DNA of 64,000 nt from Paenibacillus xylanilyticus (GCF_009664365.1 NZ_CP044310.1:2863001-2927000); one strand, 5' to 3'; numbered from the stretch's first letter, positions 1-8,996 are shown. Notes: a model not told the origin generated them from the letters alone. Numbers and translations are program-made.

Positions 1-2
1 TA

Positions 3-2060
3 ACGGTAGATAAACCACCCGTCGTGTTTTGGATTCAGACGGCTTTTGCCTATGTTTTCGGATTGCATGGTTGGAGTGTTATTTTGCCGCAAGTGTTAGC
101 GGGAATCGGTTCGGTACTGATCATTTATTTCATGGTTAAACCAACCTTTGGACTTGCTGCGGCACGTATTGCTGCTCTGGCCATGGCTACGGTTCCGGTT
201 GTGGCGGCCGTAAGCCGTACCAACAATATTGACAGCATGCTGGTGTTTACACTTTTGCTCGGTTCCTGGTTTTTGTTCAATGGCACCAAGCAGGGCAGTC
301 CGTGGCGGATTCTCGTAGCATTTGGCCTTATTGGACTGGCTTTTAACATGAAAATGCTTCAGGCCTACATGATTCTTCCGGCATTTTATATCTTCTATCT
401 GCTTGCATTCCAGGCGAAATGGAGAAAGAAGATCCTTCTGCTTATTGGCAGTACCGCCGTACTGGCAGTGGTTTCCCTATCCTGGGCAGTGACAGTCGAT
501 TCTATACCGGAGAGTCAGCGGCCTTACATAGGAAGCAGCGAAACCAATTCGGTGCTGGAGCTTGCTTTTGGCTATAACGGTCTATCCCGTCTTACAGGTC
601 AGCAGAACAGAACACCTGGCGCAGGCATGCCTAATATGGCAGATGATAGAAACCGTGACGATGCTTCAGCAGCAGCCTCGGATTCTGATTCATCAGACAA
701 CTCCGTTGCTGCAGGCAACCCATCCAGCGACGATTCAACGCGTGAGATGGGCCCAATGAACGGAATGAATTTCCCGCAAGGCGGTCAGATGCCGAATGGT
801 GCTGAAATGCCAAACGGAAGAAATTTCGGCGGCAATGGTGGCGGAATGGGTGGCATGTTCGGCACAGGGGAGAAGGGTGTGCTTCGATTGTTCCAGACTG
901 AGCTGTCCGGGCAGGCAAGTTGGCTTCTGCCAACGGTACTGCTGGGATGCGTTGCACTCTTTGCGGGGCTCAGACGGAGAAATATTACGATGAAACATAA
1001 GGAAGCTGCGTTTTGGCTGATCTGGTTGCTTCCGGTTGCAGCATTCTTCAGTGTGGCTGGTTTCTTCCACCAATATTATCTGATCATGCTCGCCCCGCCA
1101 ATTGCAGCTTTGACCGGAGCCGGATTTGTAGCCATGTGGCAGGCTTATCGAGAGCGTAACGGCTGGCAAGCCTGGCTGCTTCCTCTTGCCGTTCTGCTTA
1201 CGACGATCTTCGGCTGGTATATCATGCAGGTCTATGATGACACCATCGGTGCAGGCTGGTCGATCAGCGAACTCATTGCAGGTATTGCGATCACGCTCAT
1301 CTTAATCGTTATGCTCCATCGTTCACACCAATGGAAGCAGGGAATTATCGTGGCAGGGTTTATGGTTATGCTTATTGGTCCAGTCTATTGGGCATTCACG
1401 CCAATTACCTACGGCGGTAACAGCATGATTCCTGCAGCAGGTCCTCCGGGTTCGAATGGAATGTTCGGCGGCATGGGCATGGCTATGGGAGGCAGACAAG
1501 GTGATCGAGATAGCGCGATGACTCCACCTAATACTGCAAGTAATACGGATCCAGCCTTACCTGGTGCTTCTGGCAGCGGAGATGCTGATGATAATTCAAG
1601 TACAGGAACACCTCCGGAATTTGGTGGAAACATGTTTGGCGGTGGTGGCATAGGAGCGGCTGGCGGACCAGGCGGAGCCGGAAACAGAAACGAAGGAGTA
1701 GATACAACAACACTGAATTATCTCAGAGAAAATAACACAGGAGAGACCTATCTTTTTGCAACGACAGATTATAACCAGGCAGCCCCATACATCATTGATG
1801 AGAACGAGGCTGTCATTACACTTGGAGGCTTCTCCGGTTCTGATCCGGTGTATACCACCGAGGAACTGGAAGAGCTCGTGAGGAGCGGACAAGTGAAATA
1901 CTTCATGGTTGGCGGCATGGGCGGCCGAGGAGGCAATTCGGATATCAGCAGTTGGATCATGGAACATGGTACCGAAATTCCGACGTCAGAGTGGATGACA
2001 GGTACGGATAGCGGAGCTGGCTTCGGCGGACAGAGCACCCTATACGAAGTGAAGTTATAG
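3..2060 (+). CDS. GT39 (PMT/ArnT-like) membrane glycosyltransferase, 5' partial
   Basis: The frame is open through the left edge and begins with a DKPP motif typical of the first loop of GT-C/GT39 transferases, so the real start lies outside the window; the GTG at 24 is only internal. Many hydrophobic helices follow. Two long extracytoplasmic inserts rich in Gly, Met, Asn, Ser and Asp occur at about residues 190-290 and 470-560 counted from base 24. The C-terminus (TYLFATTDYNQA, then a soluble region) resembles Bacillus YkcB-type proteins. Enzymes of this family move a sugar from a polyprenyl-phosphate donor to a target outside the membrane. A GT2 synthase, a GtrA flippase and GalU follow, which fits one glycosylation pathway. 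The acceptor is unknown. Confidence 0.85.
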   Translation, partial: TVDKPPVVFWIQTAFAYVFGLHGWSVILPQVLAGIGSVLIIYFMVKPTFGLAAARIAALAMATVPVVAAVSRTNNIDSMLVFTLLLGSWFLFNGTKQGSPWRILVAFGLIGLAFNMKMLQAYMILPAFYIFYLLAFQAKWRKKILLLIGSTAVLAVVSLSWAVTVDSIPESQRPYIGSSETNSVLELAFGYNGLSRLTGQQNRTPGAGMPNMADDRNRDDASAAASDSDSSDNSVAAGNPSSDDSTREMGPMNGMNFPQGGQMPNGAEMPNGRNFGGNGGGMGGMFGTGEKGVLRLFQTELSGQASWLLPTVLLGCVALFAGLRRRNITMKHKEAAFWLIWLLPVAAFFSVAGFFHQYYLIMLAPPIAALTGAGFVAMWQAYRERNGWQAWLLPLAVLLTTIFGWYIMQVYDDTIGAGWSISELIAGIAITLILIVMLHRSHQWKQGIIVAGFMVMLIGPVYWAFTPITYGGNSMIPAAGPPGSNGMFGGMGMAMGGRQGDRDSAMTPPNTASNTDPALPGASGSGDADDNSSTGTPPEFGGNMFGGGGIGAAGGPGGAGNRNEGVDTTTLNYLRENNTGETYLFATTDYNQAAPYIIDENEAVITLGGFSGSDPVYTTEELEELVRSGQVKYFMVGGMGGRGGNSDISSWIMEHGTEIPTSEWMTGTDSGAGFGGQSTLYEVKL

Positions 2061-2106
2061 AGATGGTCAAGTGGAACAACCGAAATTGAAAAGGGAGGGA
2101 ACGAAT

Positions 2107-3093
2107 ATGGCCCAAAAGTGCCGTTACAGCATCATTATTCCGATGTACAACGAAGAGGCAGTCATTGAAGAAACCTATCGACGTGTGAAAAAGGTAATGG
2201 GCAGTACGGGAGAAACTTATGAACTGCTGTTTGTCAACGACGGTAGTGTCGACCGAAGTGCGCAGATGATCCGTGACTATGCACGTTGGGATGAAAGTGT
2301 AAAATTAATTGATTTTGCACGCAACTTCGGTCACCAGATCGCGATTACCGCAGGGATGGATTATGCAGCAGGTGATGCAGTAGTCATTATTGATGCGGAC
2401 CTTCAGGACCCTCCCGAACTGATACTGGACATGATTGCCAAATGGAAAGAGGGCTATGATGTAGTGTATGCCCGCCGGACCAGACGAAGCGGGGAGACCC
2501 GCTTCAAGAAATGGTCTGCAAGCATGTTTTACCGCATACTCCGGGCATCAACCGATACGGATATTCCGGTGGATACAGGAGATTTTCGCTTAATCGATCG
2601 CAAAGTGTGCGATGAGATGAAACGTCTACCGGAAAAAAATCGATTCGTCCGTGGTTTGGTCAGTTGGGTTGGATTCAGACAAACAGCGATCGAATATGAA
2701 CGGGATGAGCGTCTGGCAGGTGAGACCAAATATCCCCTGAAACGCATGCTGAAGCTGAGCCTGGATGGTATTACTTCCTTCTCGTATAAACCGCTCAAGC
2801 TTGCGGGTTACTTGGGAGCTATCCTCTCCTTAGGCGGATTCATCTACATGCTCAGCGTGATCATTTCTGCGATTTTTACCGATTCAACGATCAAAGGCTG
2901 GCCATCCATCGTCAGCATCATGCTGATATTTAATGGATTTATTCTCATTATGCTGGGCATTCTTGGGGAATACATTGGCCGCATCTATGATGAAACTAAG
3001 GCGAGACCCTTATACATTGTGCGTGACGTGTATCAATCGGAGAGTCAGACCGCACAAGTGCGGATGACAGGCAGAGTTGCTCACCATGATTAA
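2107..3093 (+). CDS. GT2 glycosyltransferase (GtrB/YkcC-like, polyprenyl-phosphate sugar synthase)
   Basis: This 328-residue protein has an N-terminal GT2 domain (IIIPMYNEE at about residues 9-17, NDGSVD near 44-49, DADLQDPPE with the DxD at 96-98) and two C-terminal membrane helices at about 235-310, the usual GtrB/DPM1-like plan. The family transfers a sugar from a nucleotide sugar to undecaprenyl phosphate on the inner membrane face. The start at 2107 is chosen because AAGGGAGG lies just upstream; an earlier in-frame GTG at 2071 has no such site. It follows the GT39 gene by 46 bp and its stop overlaps the GtrA start, so the genes are probably co-transcribed. The sugar is not shown; GalU nearby suggests glucose. 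Confidence 0.9.
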   Translation: MAQKCRYSIIIPMYNEEAVIEETYRRVKKVMGSTGETYELLFVNDGSVDRSAQMIRDYARWDESVKLIDFARNFGHQIAITAGMDYAAGDAVVIIDADLQDPPELILDMIAKWKEGYDVVYARRTRRSGETRFKKWSASMFYRILRASTDTDIPVDTGDFRLIDRKVCDEMKRLPEKNRFVRGLVSWVGFRQTAIEYERDERLAGETKYPLKRMLKLSLDGITSFSYKPLKLAGYLGAILSLGGFIYMLSVIISAIFTDSTIKGWPSIVSIMLIFNGFILIMLGILGEYIGRIYDETKARPLYIVRDVYQSESQTAQVRMTGRVAHHD

Positions 3094-3523
3094 TCGATTG
3101 GCCACATTGATCAAATTCGGGATCGTGGGTGTGATGAATACGGCGGTGGATGCATTGGTGTTTACCATGCTTGCCGCCCTGGGTACACCCGCGCTGATTG
3201 CCCAGGTCATTTCCTATAGCTGCGGCGTATTGAACAGTTATTGGTGGAACGGGCGATGGACGTTCAGGGATGCACGAAGACAAGGTCCTAATAATGAATT
3301 GCTGCGTTTTGTAATTACTAATTTGATCGTTCTCGCCTTGTCATCGCTGATCCTGTTACTTTCCAACCACATACTTGGCTGGAACCTGGTCATAAGCAAA
3401 GCAGCAGCAACCCTCTTGGGCATGATCCTGAACTATATCGCCAGTCGATATTGGGTTTTCCGTGCTGTGTCCGCGACAGCGGCCTATCCGAGTACAGATG
3501 CGAACGAAAGGAGTGTTTCATGA
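3086..3523 (+). CDS. GtrA family membrane protein
   Basis: A 145-residue protein of four hydrophobic helices with the GtrA signature FGIVGVMNTAVD near the N-terminus and RYWVF near the C-terminus. GtrA proteins are thought to flip undecaprenyl-phosphate sugars across the membrane. The ATG at 3086 overlaps the stop of the GT2 gene (translational coupling); an in-frame TTG at 3077 would add three residues. The stop at 3521-3523 lies two bases before the galU start. Its place between the lipid-sugar synthase and the sugar-nucleotide supply enzyme supports the flippase role. Confidence 0.85.
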   Translation: MINRLATLIKFGIVGVMNTAVDALVFTMLAALGTPALIAQVISYSCGVLNSYWWNGRWTFRDARRQGPNNELLRFVITNLIVLALSSLILLLSNHILGWNLVISKAAATLLGMILNYIASRYWVFRAVSATAAYPSTDANERSVS

Positions 3524-3524
3524 T

Positions 3525-4397
3525 ATGAGAATCAAAAAGGCAGTTATTCCGGCAGCCGGACTCGGAACACGCTTCCTGCCGGCAACCAAGGCTCAGCCGA
3601 AAGAAATGCTGCCCATTGTGGATAAACCCGCCATTCAATATATTGTTGAAGAAGCGGTACAATCGGGCATTGAAAACATTATCATCGTGACCGGACGCAA
3701 CAAAAAATCGATCGAGGATCATTTTGACAAATCGGTGGAACTGGAGCATACCCTCTATGCCAAAGGCAAACAGGATTTGCTTGAACAGGTGCAGGCGATA
3801 AGTGATATGGCAAGCATTCATTTTATCCGTCAAAAAGAGCCTCTGGGACTCGGACATGCCATCGGATGCGCGCGTCAGTTTGTGGGAGAGGATCCGTTCG
3901 CTGTGCTGCTGGGGGATGATATTATGGTGTCCGATCCGCCTGCACTTGCACAGATGATTCATTTGTATGAAAAAACCGGCAGTCAGGTCGTGGGAGTACG
4001 TCAAGTGCAGCCGGATGATGTAAGCAAATATGGAATTATTGATTCAGCGGGTGCGGAAGATCGGGTTCACCGAATTACGAATCTGGTGGAGAAGCCCTCA
4101 ATGAAGGAGGCACCATCAAGAACGGCGGTAATGGGGCGTTATATTCTGAAACCATCGATATTTCCCATATTGGATCGGATCGAGAGAGGCGCAGGAGGAG
4201 AATATCAACTAACCGATGCGTTAAAAGAAGTGAGTCAGTTGGAGGAGTTGCTCGCTCTTGAGCTTGAGGGCCGCCGCTACGATATTGGCAATCAGTTCGG
4301 TTACATTCAGGCTATTTTGGAAATCGGACTTATGCGCAAGGAGCTGCAGCCGGTACTGTCACCATACCTCAAACAGCTCGCAACGCAGTGGGGATGA
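3525..4397 (+). CDS. galU: UTP--glucose-1-phosphate uridylyltransferase
   Basis: A 290-residue protein with the nucleotidyltransferase signature AGLGTRFLPATKAQPKEMLP at the N-terminus and the VEKP and GGEYQLTDAL motifs typical of GalU/GtaB. It makes UDP-glucose from UTP and glucose-1-phosphate in the cytoplasm. The start at 3525 follows GAAAGGAG; an in-frame start at 3462 would add 21 unrelated residues inside the gtrA gene. As the last gene of the block it probably supplies UDP-glucose to the GT2/GtrA/GT39 pathway, though such organisms often carry more than one galU paralogue. Confidence 0.93.
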   Translation: MRIKKAVIPAAGLGTRFLPATKAQPKEMLPIVDKPAIQYIVEEAVQSGIENIIIVTGRNKKSIEDHFDKSVELEHTLYAKGKQDLLEQVQAISDMASIHFIRQKEPLGLGHAIGCARQFVGEDPFAVLLGDDIMVSDPPALAQMIHLYEKTGSQVVGVRQVQPDDVSKYGIIDSAGAEDRVHRITNLVEKPSMKEAPSRTAVMGRYILKPSIFPILDRIERGAGGEYQLTDALKEVSQLEELLALELEGRRYDIGNQFGYIQAILEIGLMRKELQPVLSPYLKQLATQWG

Positions 4398-4579
4398 ATT
4401 GCATAATGTTTAGACGTATTAGTTAATAAGGATGAATATGGGAATATAAGCATTATGCAGGCTTGTCCTTCTGTTAACGAATGCTTTTGTCACTAAAACG
4501 TAGTAAATAAATATCCATTTGCAGCAAATTATAAAAAATATGTTTACTTCGCAATGGTAACTTTGATATTATAATCGCA

Positions 4580-4885
4580 ATATCAAATGCGACGAAGAGA
4601 CGAGTAAATAAAAGTATTCTTTCTCAGAGAGCCCCGGCAGCTGAAAAGGGGTAAAGAATTTTTATTGAATAAAGACTCAGAGCAGCACATCGGAACTTGC
4701 ATATAGGGGATGGTGTGACAGGAGCTCCTGTTACAGAGCGGAGTATAGGCTGTTACAACTGATTAACAGTTGTATCCTTAACTCTAAGAGGCTGATATGG
4801 CGACATATGGGCGAATCTGGGTGGTACCACGAGTGTTCAATCTCGTCCCTGAGACTTCTGTCTTGGGGGTGGGATTTTTTTGGTT
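4580..4885 (+). promoter_or_regulatory. T-box leader (tRNA-sensing riboswitch) upstream of asd
   Basis: The leader carries the T-box core TGGGTGGTACCACG at about 4818-4831, an AGAGAG bulge and GCAGCTG loop near 4625-4645, and an AGTA opposite a GAA-containing loop (the Stem I specifier loop). A terminator follows directly. Reading 3' of the GAA gives AAA or AAG, a lysine codon; GAC (Asp) is possible if the register is shifted. A lysine box would fit control of asd. The codon assignment is tentative; the T-box call itself is firm. Confidence 0.88.
4841..4882 (+). terminator. T-box terminator hairpin
   Basis: CCCTGAGAC pairs with GTCTTGGGG around a TTCT loop, with outer pairs TCCC/GGGA, then a run of T. 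The 5' side (CTCGTCCC) can instead pair with the T-box CACGAG, giving the antiterminator. Confidence 0.85.
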
Positions 4886-5021
4886 TTTCCGGGGTGCTCG
4901 CAACACGCTTTGGAATTACTTGAATAGTGTTTACTAAGGGAAGAATCATGAAGTCCCATCAACCGATGCAGGAATGAAAATAGCTATTATCGAACTCACA
5001 CCGAAAGGAAATGATGATTAT

Positions 5022-6107
5022 ATGACAGCAAAATTGAAAGTCGGTATTGTCGGAGGAACAGGAATGGTAGGCCAGCGTTTTGTGGACCTGCTGGATGGCC
5101 ATCCATGGTTTGAAGTAACAGCCATTTCAGCAAGTGCCAACTCTGCAGGTAAAACATACGAAGAATCCGTTCAGGGCAGATGGAAACTTGCAGTTCCTAT
5201 CCCGGAAGCTGTGAAACAAATCGTTGTACAGGATGCCTCCCAGGTTGAAGCATTTGCCAGCCAGGTTGATTTTATCTTCTGTGCCGTAGATATGAAAAAG
5301 AATGAGATCCAAGCGCTTGAAGAAGCTTATGCCAAAACAGGCACTCCGGTTGTTTCCAACAACTCGGCTCATCGCTGGACTGCCGATGTACCTATGGTTA
5401 TTCCAGAGATCAACCCAGGACACCTGGAAGTGATTGAAGCACAACGTAAACGTCTGGGCACCAAAACTGGTTTCATCGCAGTTAAACCAAACTGCTCCAT
5501 TCAGAGCTATGTGCCTGCACTGCATGCGCTTCGTGAGTTCAACCCGACTCAAGTAGTTGCTTCCACGTATCAAGCCATTTCAGGAGCAGGCAAAAACTTC
5601 ACGGATTGGCCTGAAATGCTGGATAACGTCATTCCATACATTGGTGGCGAAGAAGAGAAGAGTGAACAAGAGCCACTTCGCATCTGGGGAAGCGTGCAAA
5701 ACAACGAGATTGTGAAAGCAGCGTCTCCACTCATCACGACGCAATGTATCCGTGTTCCGGTAACAGATGGGCATCTGGCTACGGTATTTGTCAACTTTGA
5801 GAAAAAACCTTCCAAAGATGAAATTCTGGAGCGTTGGTTGCAATTCAAAGGACGTCCGCAAGAGCTGGAATTGCCAAGTGCACCGAAACAGTTTATTACG
5901 TATTTCGAGGAAGAGAACAGACCGCAAACGAAGCTTGATCGTGACATTGAACGCGGAATGGGCGTATCCACGGGAAGACTGCGCGAAGACTCGCTCTATG
6001 ATTATAAATTCGTGGGATTGTCCCACAACACGCTCCGCGGAGCAGCAGGCGGTGCGGTTCTGATCGCGGAATTGCTTAAAGCTGAAGGATATATTCAACC
6101 GAAATAA
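5022..6107 (+). CDS. asd: Aspartate-semialdehyde dehydrogenase (archaeal/fungal-type)
   Basis: A 361-residue NADPH-dependent enzyme that reduces aspartyl-phosphate to aspartate semialdehyde, the branch point to lysine, threonine, methionine and cell-wall diaminopimelate. The N-terminal GGTGMVGQRF is the nucleotide-binding loop; SNNSAHRW and KPNCSIQ (catalytic Cys158) follow. The length and these motifs match the subfamily best known from archaea and fungi rather than the shorter classical bacterial type. The start at 5022 has GAAAGGAA 10 bases upstream; an in-frame ATG at 4974 lacks one. The gene sits alone behind the T-box leader and ends at a strong terminator. Confidence 0.92.
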   Translation: MTAKLKVGIVGGTGMVGQRFVDLLDGHPWFEVTAISASANSAGKTYEESVQGRWKLAVPIPEAVKQIVVQDASQVEAFASQVDFIFCAVDMKKNEIQALEEAYAKTGTPVVSNNSAHRWTADVPMVIPEINPGHLEVIEAQRKRLGTKTGFIAVKPNCSIQSYVPALHALREFNPTQVVASTYQAISGAGKNFTDWPEMLDNVIPYIGGEEEKSEQEPLRIWGSVQNNEIVKAASPLITTQCIRVPVTDGHLATVFVNFEKKPSKDEILERWLQFKGRPQELELPSAPKQFITYFEEENRPQTKLDRDIERGMGVSTGRLREDSLYDYKFVGLSHNTLRGAAGGAVLIAELLKAEGYIQPK

Positions 6108-6129
6108 AAAATCATATTTTAAATATAAA

Positions 6130-6158
6130 AAAACGCCAACCGTTTGTTGGCGTTTTTT
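6130..6158. terminator. Intrinsic terminator, bidirectional
   Basis: CGCCAAC (6134-6140) pairs with GTTGGCG (6146-6152), with A-run before and T-run after, so it can serve asd and the convergent transporter gene. Confidence 0.9.
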
Positions 6159-6169
6159 GCTATACGTTC

Positions 6170-7144
6170 TTAGGCTGCCGACGTTTTGTCTGCATTTTGC
6201 AGCAGTTGTGACCGCCGTCCAAGCAAATAACCTGTCAGGGAAGCCAGCATTTGCTGAAATACCATCCCGAGAACAACCGGGACAGCAACGGGAGGTGGGA
6301 AATAGGATACGGCAAGCACCGCTCCTGCGCTGATATTGCGCATGCCTCCATTAAATACGAGCGCCACCTGGTCAGCCTCATTCCAACCCAGCAATCTTGC
6401 AATGAAATAACTGAGTGCATAGCCTAAGGAAGCCAGGAAAATGATGATTGCCGCCAGACCAGCCAGTCTCCAGTTGAAATCGGCCAGATAAGGAGCAACA
6501 ACCGATCCGTTGATAGCGACCACTACCGCCATAAACAACTTGGAAAATGGATTCAGTCTTGGGCCCCATACCGGTACAATGGCTCCTTTGGTCCATTCAT
6601 TCAGCAGCATGCCCACCAACGAAGGCACGACGATCATCCAAAACAGACTGCTCATGATCGCTCCCATATCCAGCGTAACGCTGGTGCCGATCAGGAGTGA
6701 AAGAACACCCGGAACGACGAATGGGGCCAGCATGGTATCAATCAGGATGATGGATAGCGTCAGTGCAATATTGCCACGGTAAATGCTAACCCAGATGAAG
6801 CTGCTTACACCAGTCGGAATTACAGCTGCCAGAACCAATCCGGTTATCGTATAAGCGTCCATCGGAAAAACCAGATGCCCCATACCGAGTGCGATCAAAG
6901 GCATCGCCAAATGTAATATGAACAGACAAACAAACAGGGGAAAAGGCTTTTTCAAAACATTCAGAAAATCCCTGAACCCTAGACTGATACTTCCTGCAAA
7001 CGTCATAAATGCAAAAAGCCAAGGTGACAAAAAGGTGTACGAAGAAAGAAAGCTTCCGCAAAGTACGCCAATGATAATGCTGGTTGGAGTAATCAGTGGC
7101 ATGATGCGGTTTAAGCGCTGATTCAAAGCCTGAAGCATAGTCAT
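6170..7144 (-). CDS. Bile acid:sodium symporter (SBF/BASS) family transporter
   Basis: A 324-residue protein made almost wholly of hydrophobic helices (about 9-10). The pattern GVSSFIWVSIYRGN in the middle and NGGMRNISAGAVLA near the C-terminus is characteristic of the SBF/BASS fold, in which broken helices form sodium sites. Bacterial members move organic acids such as keto acids or pantothenate; the substrate here cannot be read from the sequence. The start follows AAAGGGATGTC. The gene is alone on the minus strand and shares its 3' terminator with asd. Confidence 0.85.
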   Translation of the reverse strand: MTMLQALNQRLNRIMPLITPTSIIIGVLCGSFLSSYTFLSPWLFAFMTFAGSISLGFRDFLNVLKKPFPLFVCLFILHLAMPLIALGMGHLVFPMDAYTITGLVLAAVIPTGVSSFIWVSIYRGNIALTLSIILIDTMLAPFVVPGVLSLLIGTSVTLDMGAIMSSLFWMIVVPSLVGMLLNEWTKGAIVPVWGPRLNPFSKLFMAVVVAINGSVVAPYLADFNWRLAGLAAIIIFLASLGYALSYFIARLLGWNEADQVALVFNGGMRNISAGAVLAVSYFPPPVAVPVVLGMVFQQMLASLTGYLLGRRSQLLQNADKTSAA

Positions 7145-7280
7145 GACATCCCTTTACCGTGTGATTCTTCCATTATACATGTTCAATCCTATGAGTGCAG
7201 ACCGATTTGCATTCGGGTATCCGGAACAGCTATCATTCAATTAAGTAAATAACTTCTGATACAAGGAAGGGAAGATGCTC

Positions 7281-7751
7281 ATGATTCTACGTAAACGAAG
7301 GCAAACACTGATCATGACAGGCTTTATTGCCACAAGTATTTTTGTCATCTCGGCTTGTTCTGTTGTGGAGCAGGCAAACGAAAGTTTAAACTATGTTAGC
7401 GGAGCAACGGACTATATCGAGCAAATATCCAGTGCTGGCGCAGAGCTCCAACAGCTCGCAACGGATGCCGCCAACAATCCACAGATTACCGAGCAGATTC
7501 AAACAAAGATTGATCAGATTCAAGCGGAGGCTAGTGAATTCTCCCAGCTTACGGCTCCGGCCATCGGTGAGAGCATCCATGAAAATTTGGTCAGTTATAA
7601 CAATCAGTTAACCGAAGTTGTGGGCCAATTCGAGACCACCATAGCAGAGCAAGGCTTTACTGCGGAAAACTGGGAAAAGACCGGAATCCCGGATCTGATC
7701 AATAATATCAACAATCTAAAAGATCCGTTGAGCGGACTAGGAAATGAATGA
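7281..7751 (+). CDS. DUF6376 family lipoprotein
   Basis: A 156-residue predicted lipoprotein. A basic N-terminus and hydrophobic stretch end in the lipobox VISAC, so the mature protein starts at that Cys and is anchored outside the membrane. The rest is mostly helical and Gln/Asn/Ile-rich, with the pattern ESLNYVSGATDYIEQ and TAPAIGESIHENL that I recognise from DUF6376 proteins. Its function is unknown. ATG 7281 is preferred to ATG 7275 because GGAAGGGAAG ends directly before 7275. A terminator follows. Confidence 0.75.
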   Translation: MILRKRRQTLIMTGFIATSIFVISACSVVEQANESLNYVSGATDYIEQISSAGAELQQLATDAANNPQITEQIQTKIDQIQAEASEFSQLTAPAIGESIHENLVSYNNQLTEVVGQFETTIAEQGFTAENWEKTGIPDLINNINNLKDPLSGLGNE

Positions 7752-7772
7752 GCCAAATTTCAAATATGAAGT

Positions 7773-7815
7773 AAAAAAGGTGCCAAACGATGTAATTCGT
7801 TTAGCACCTTTTTAT
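7773..7815. terminator. Intrinsic terminator, bidirectional
   Basis: GGTGCCAAACGA pairs with TCGTTTAGCACC, flanked by A-run and T-run. It serves the lipoprotein gene and probably the convergent microprotein gene. Confidence 0.88.
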
Positions 7816-7913
7816 ATTTGTACATGCTGGAGTATACGATTTCACTTGCTATCAGGGCTTACTGCTTATCGAGCCAGCGGAAAACGTGGTACAATGAGCA
7901 GGAATGTCTTTTA

Positions 7914-8084
7914 TCATTTTGTGGTGTCATACACAATGCGTACTCCGAGAGTGCCGTAGCTTTCTTCCTTATAATTGCACTGGCTGCAGGTCTTGGTGGC
8001 GCAGAGTGAATCACTGCATACATGCAATTTTTCGCTGCAGTGAGGACATTTATTTTCAAAAAGAGTCTTGAACAGATTAAGCAT
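7914..8084 (-). CDS. Cysteine-rich microprotein (56 aa), probable zinc ribbon
   Basis: Reading the minus strand from ATG 8084 gives 56 residues beginning MLNLFKTLFENKCPHC. Six cysteines (13, 16, 23, 28, 33, 36) form CxxC pairs at both ends of a short core, as in small zinc ribbons, and the end reads YGTLGVRIVYDTTK. The ordered CxxC spacing argues against chance. The ribosome site is weak (GAGTG region), so the start is less sure than the frame. It converges with the DUF6376 gene onto a shared terminator and is divergent from the TauE gene. No function can be assigned. Confidence 0.6.
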   Translation of the reverse strand: MLNLFKTLFENKCPHCSEKLHVCSDSLCATKTCSQCNYKEESYGTLGVRIVYDTTK

Positions 8085-8198
8085 GCTTAATCACTCATTT
8101 CTGATTAATTTACTTGGTTTTTATTATAGCCGATAAATATCGCCGCGTATACAGTTTTTTGACAAGGTTTTTCAAGCGCAAGAAAGGAAGAATTACCG

Positions 8199-8996
8199 AT
8201 GGATGTTCTGCTTTTTATCATCATGTTTATACTGGGTCTGGTCGGTTCCTTCTTTTCCGGTTTACTGGGTATTGGTGGAGCTATTATTAACTACCCCATG
8301 CTGCTGTACGTTCCCTCTCTAATGGGTATTGACCCTTTTACTGCACATGAGGTTTCCTCCATTAGCATGTTCCAGGTATTCTTTTCCTCGTTGGCAGGTG
8401 TAGTCGCATTTCAGAGAAAGAAGAGGAAGGCCGGGGTCGGGCATGCTTTGGTGAATAGGACGCTTGTTGCATACATGGGCATCAGTATTCTCATCGGCAG
8501 CTTGATTGGAGGCATCCTATCCAGTCATCTGGATGGAGATGTCATTAACCTGATTTACGGCATATTGGCAGTTATCGCGATTGTCCTCATGTTGATTCCG
8601 GGAAGAGGTACAGACGATGCTTCAGATGTTGTGGAATTTAACCGATGGATTGCGGCAGGTTCGGCTCTGGCCGTGGGCGTTGTATCGGGAATTGTTGGCG
8701 CAGGCGGTGCTTTTATTCTGATTCCGATCATGCTGACGGTGCTTCGTATTCCTACGAGAACGACGATCGCCTCGTCCCTGGCCATCGTGTTTATATCCGC
8801 GATTGGTGGAGTCATCGGGAAAGTCAGTGGTGGAAGCATTCCGATTGAGCCAGTCATCTACACCGTTATAGGGAGTCTGATAGGGGCATCACTCGGCTCG
8901 AGGGTCAGTTCAATGATTAATGTGAATGTGCTTCGCTATGGTTTAATTGTTCTTATTGCCGTTACTGCCGTTAAAGTGTGGGCTTCTATTCTATAA
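8199..8996 (+). CDS. TauE/SafE family sulfite exporter-like membrane protein
   Basis: A 265-residue protein with about eight hydrophobic helices and two related halves. Each half begins with the family pattern (GLVGSFFSGLLGIGGAIINYP at the N-terminus, VGVVSGIVGAGGAFILIP in the middle). Members export sulfite, sulfoacetate or other small anions; the substrate here is unknown. The start ATG follows AAGAAAGGAAG. It appears monocistronic. Confidence 0.85.
   Translation: MDVLLFIIMFILGLVGSFFSGLLGIGGAIINYPMLLYVPSLMGIDPFTAHEVSSISMFQVFFSSLAGVVAFQRKKRKAGVGHALVNRTLVAYMGISILIGSLIGGILSSHLDGDVINLIYGILAVIAIVLMLIPGRGTDDASDVVEFNRWIAAGSALAVGVVSGIVGAGGAFILIPIMLTVLRIPTRTTIASSLAIVFISAIGGVIGKVSGGSIPIEPVIYTVIGSLIGASLGSRVSSMINVNVLRYGLIVLIAVTAVKVWASIL

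Noticed and set aside
4731-4949. A minus-strand 72-residue frame over the T-box
   Set aside because: It is the reverse of a structured RNA and has no ribosome site.
7744-8009. Overlapping plus-strand frames after the DUF6376 gene
   Set aside because: They cross a terminator hairpin and lie opposite the cysteine-rich minus-strand gene, whose composition is far better.
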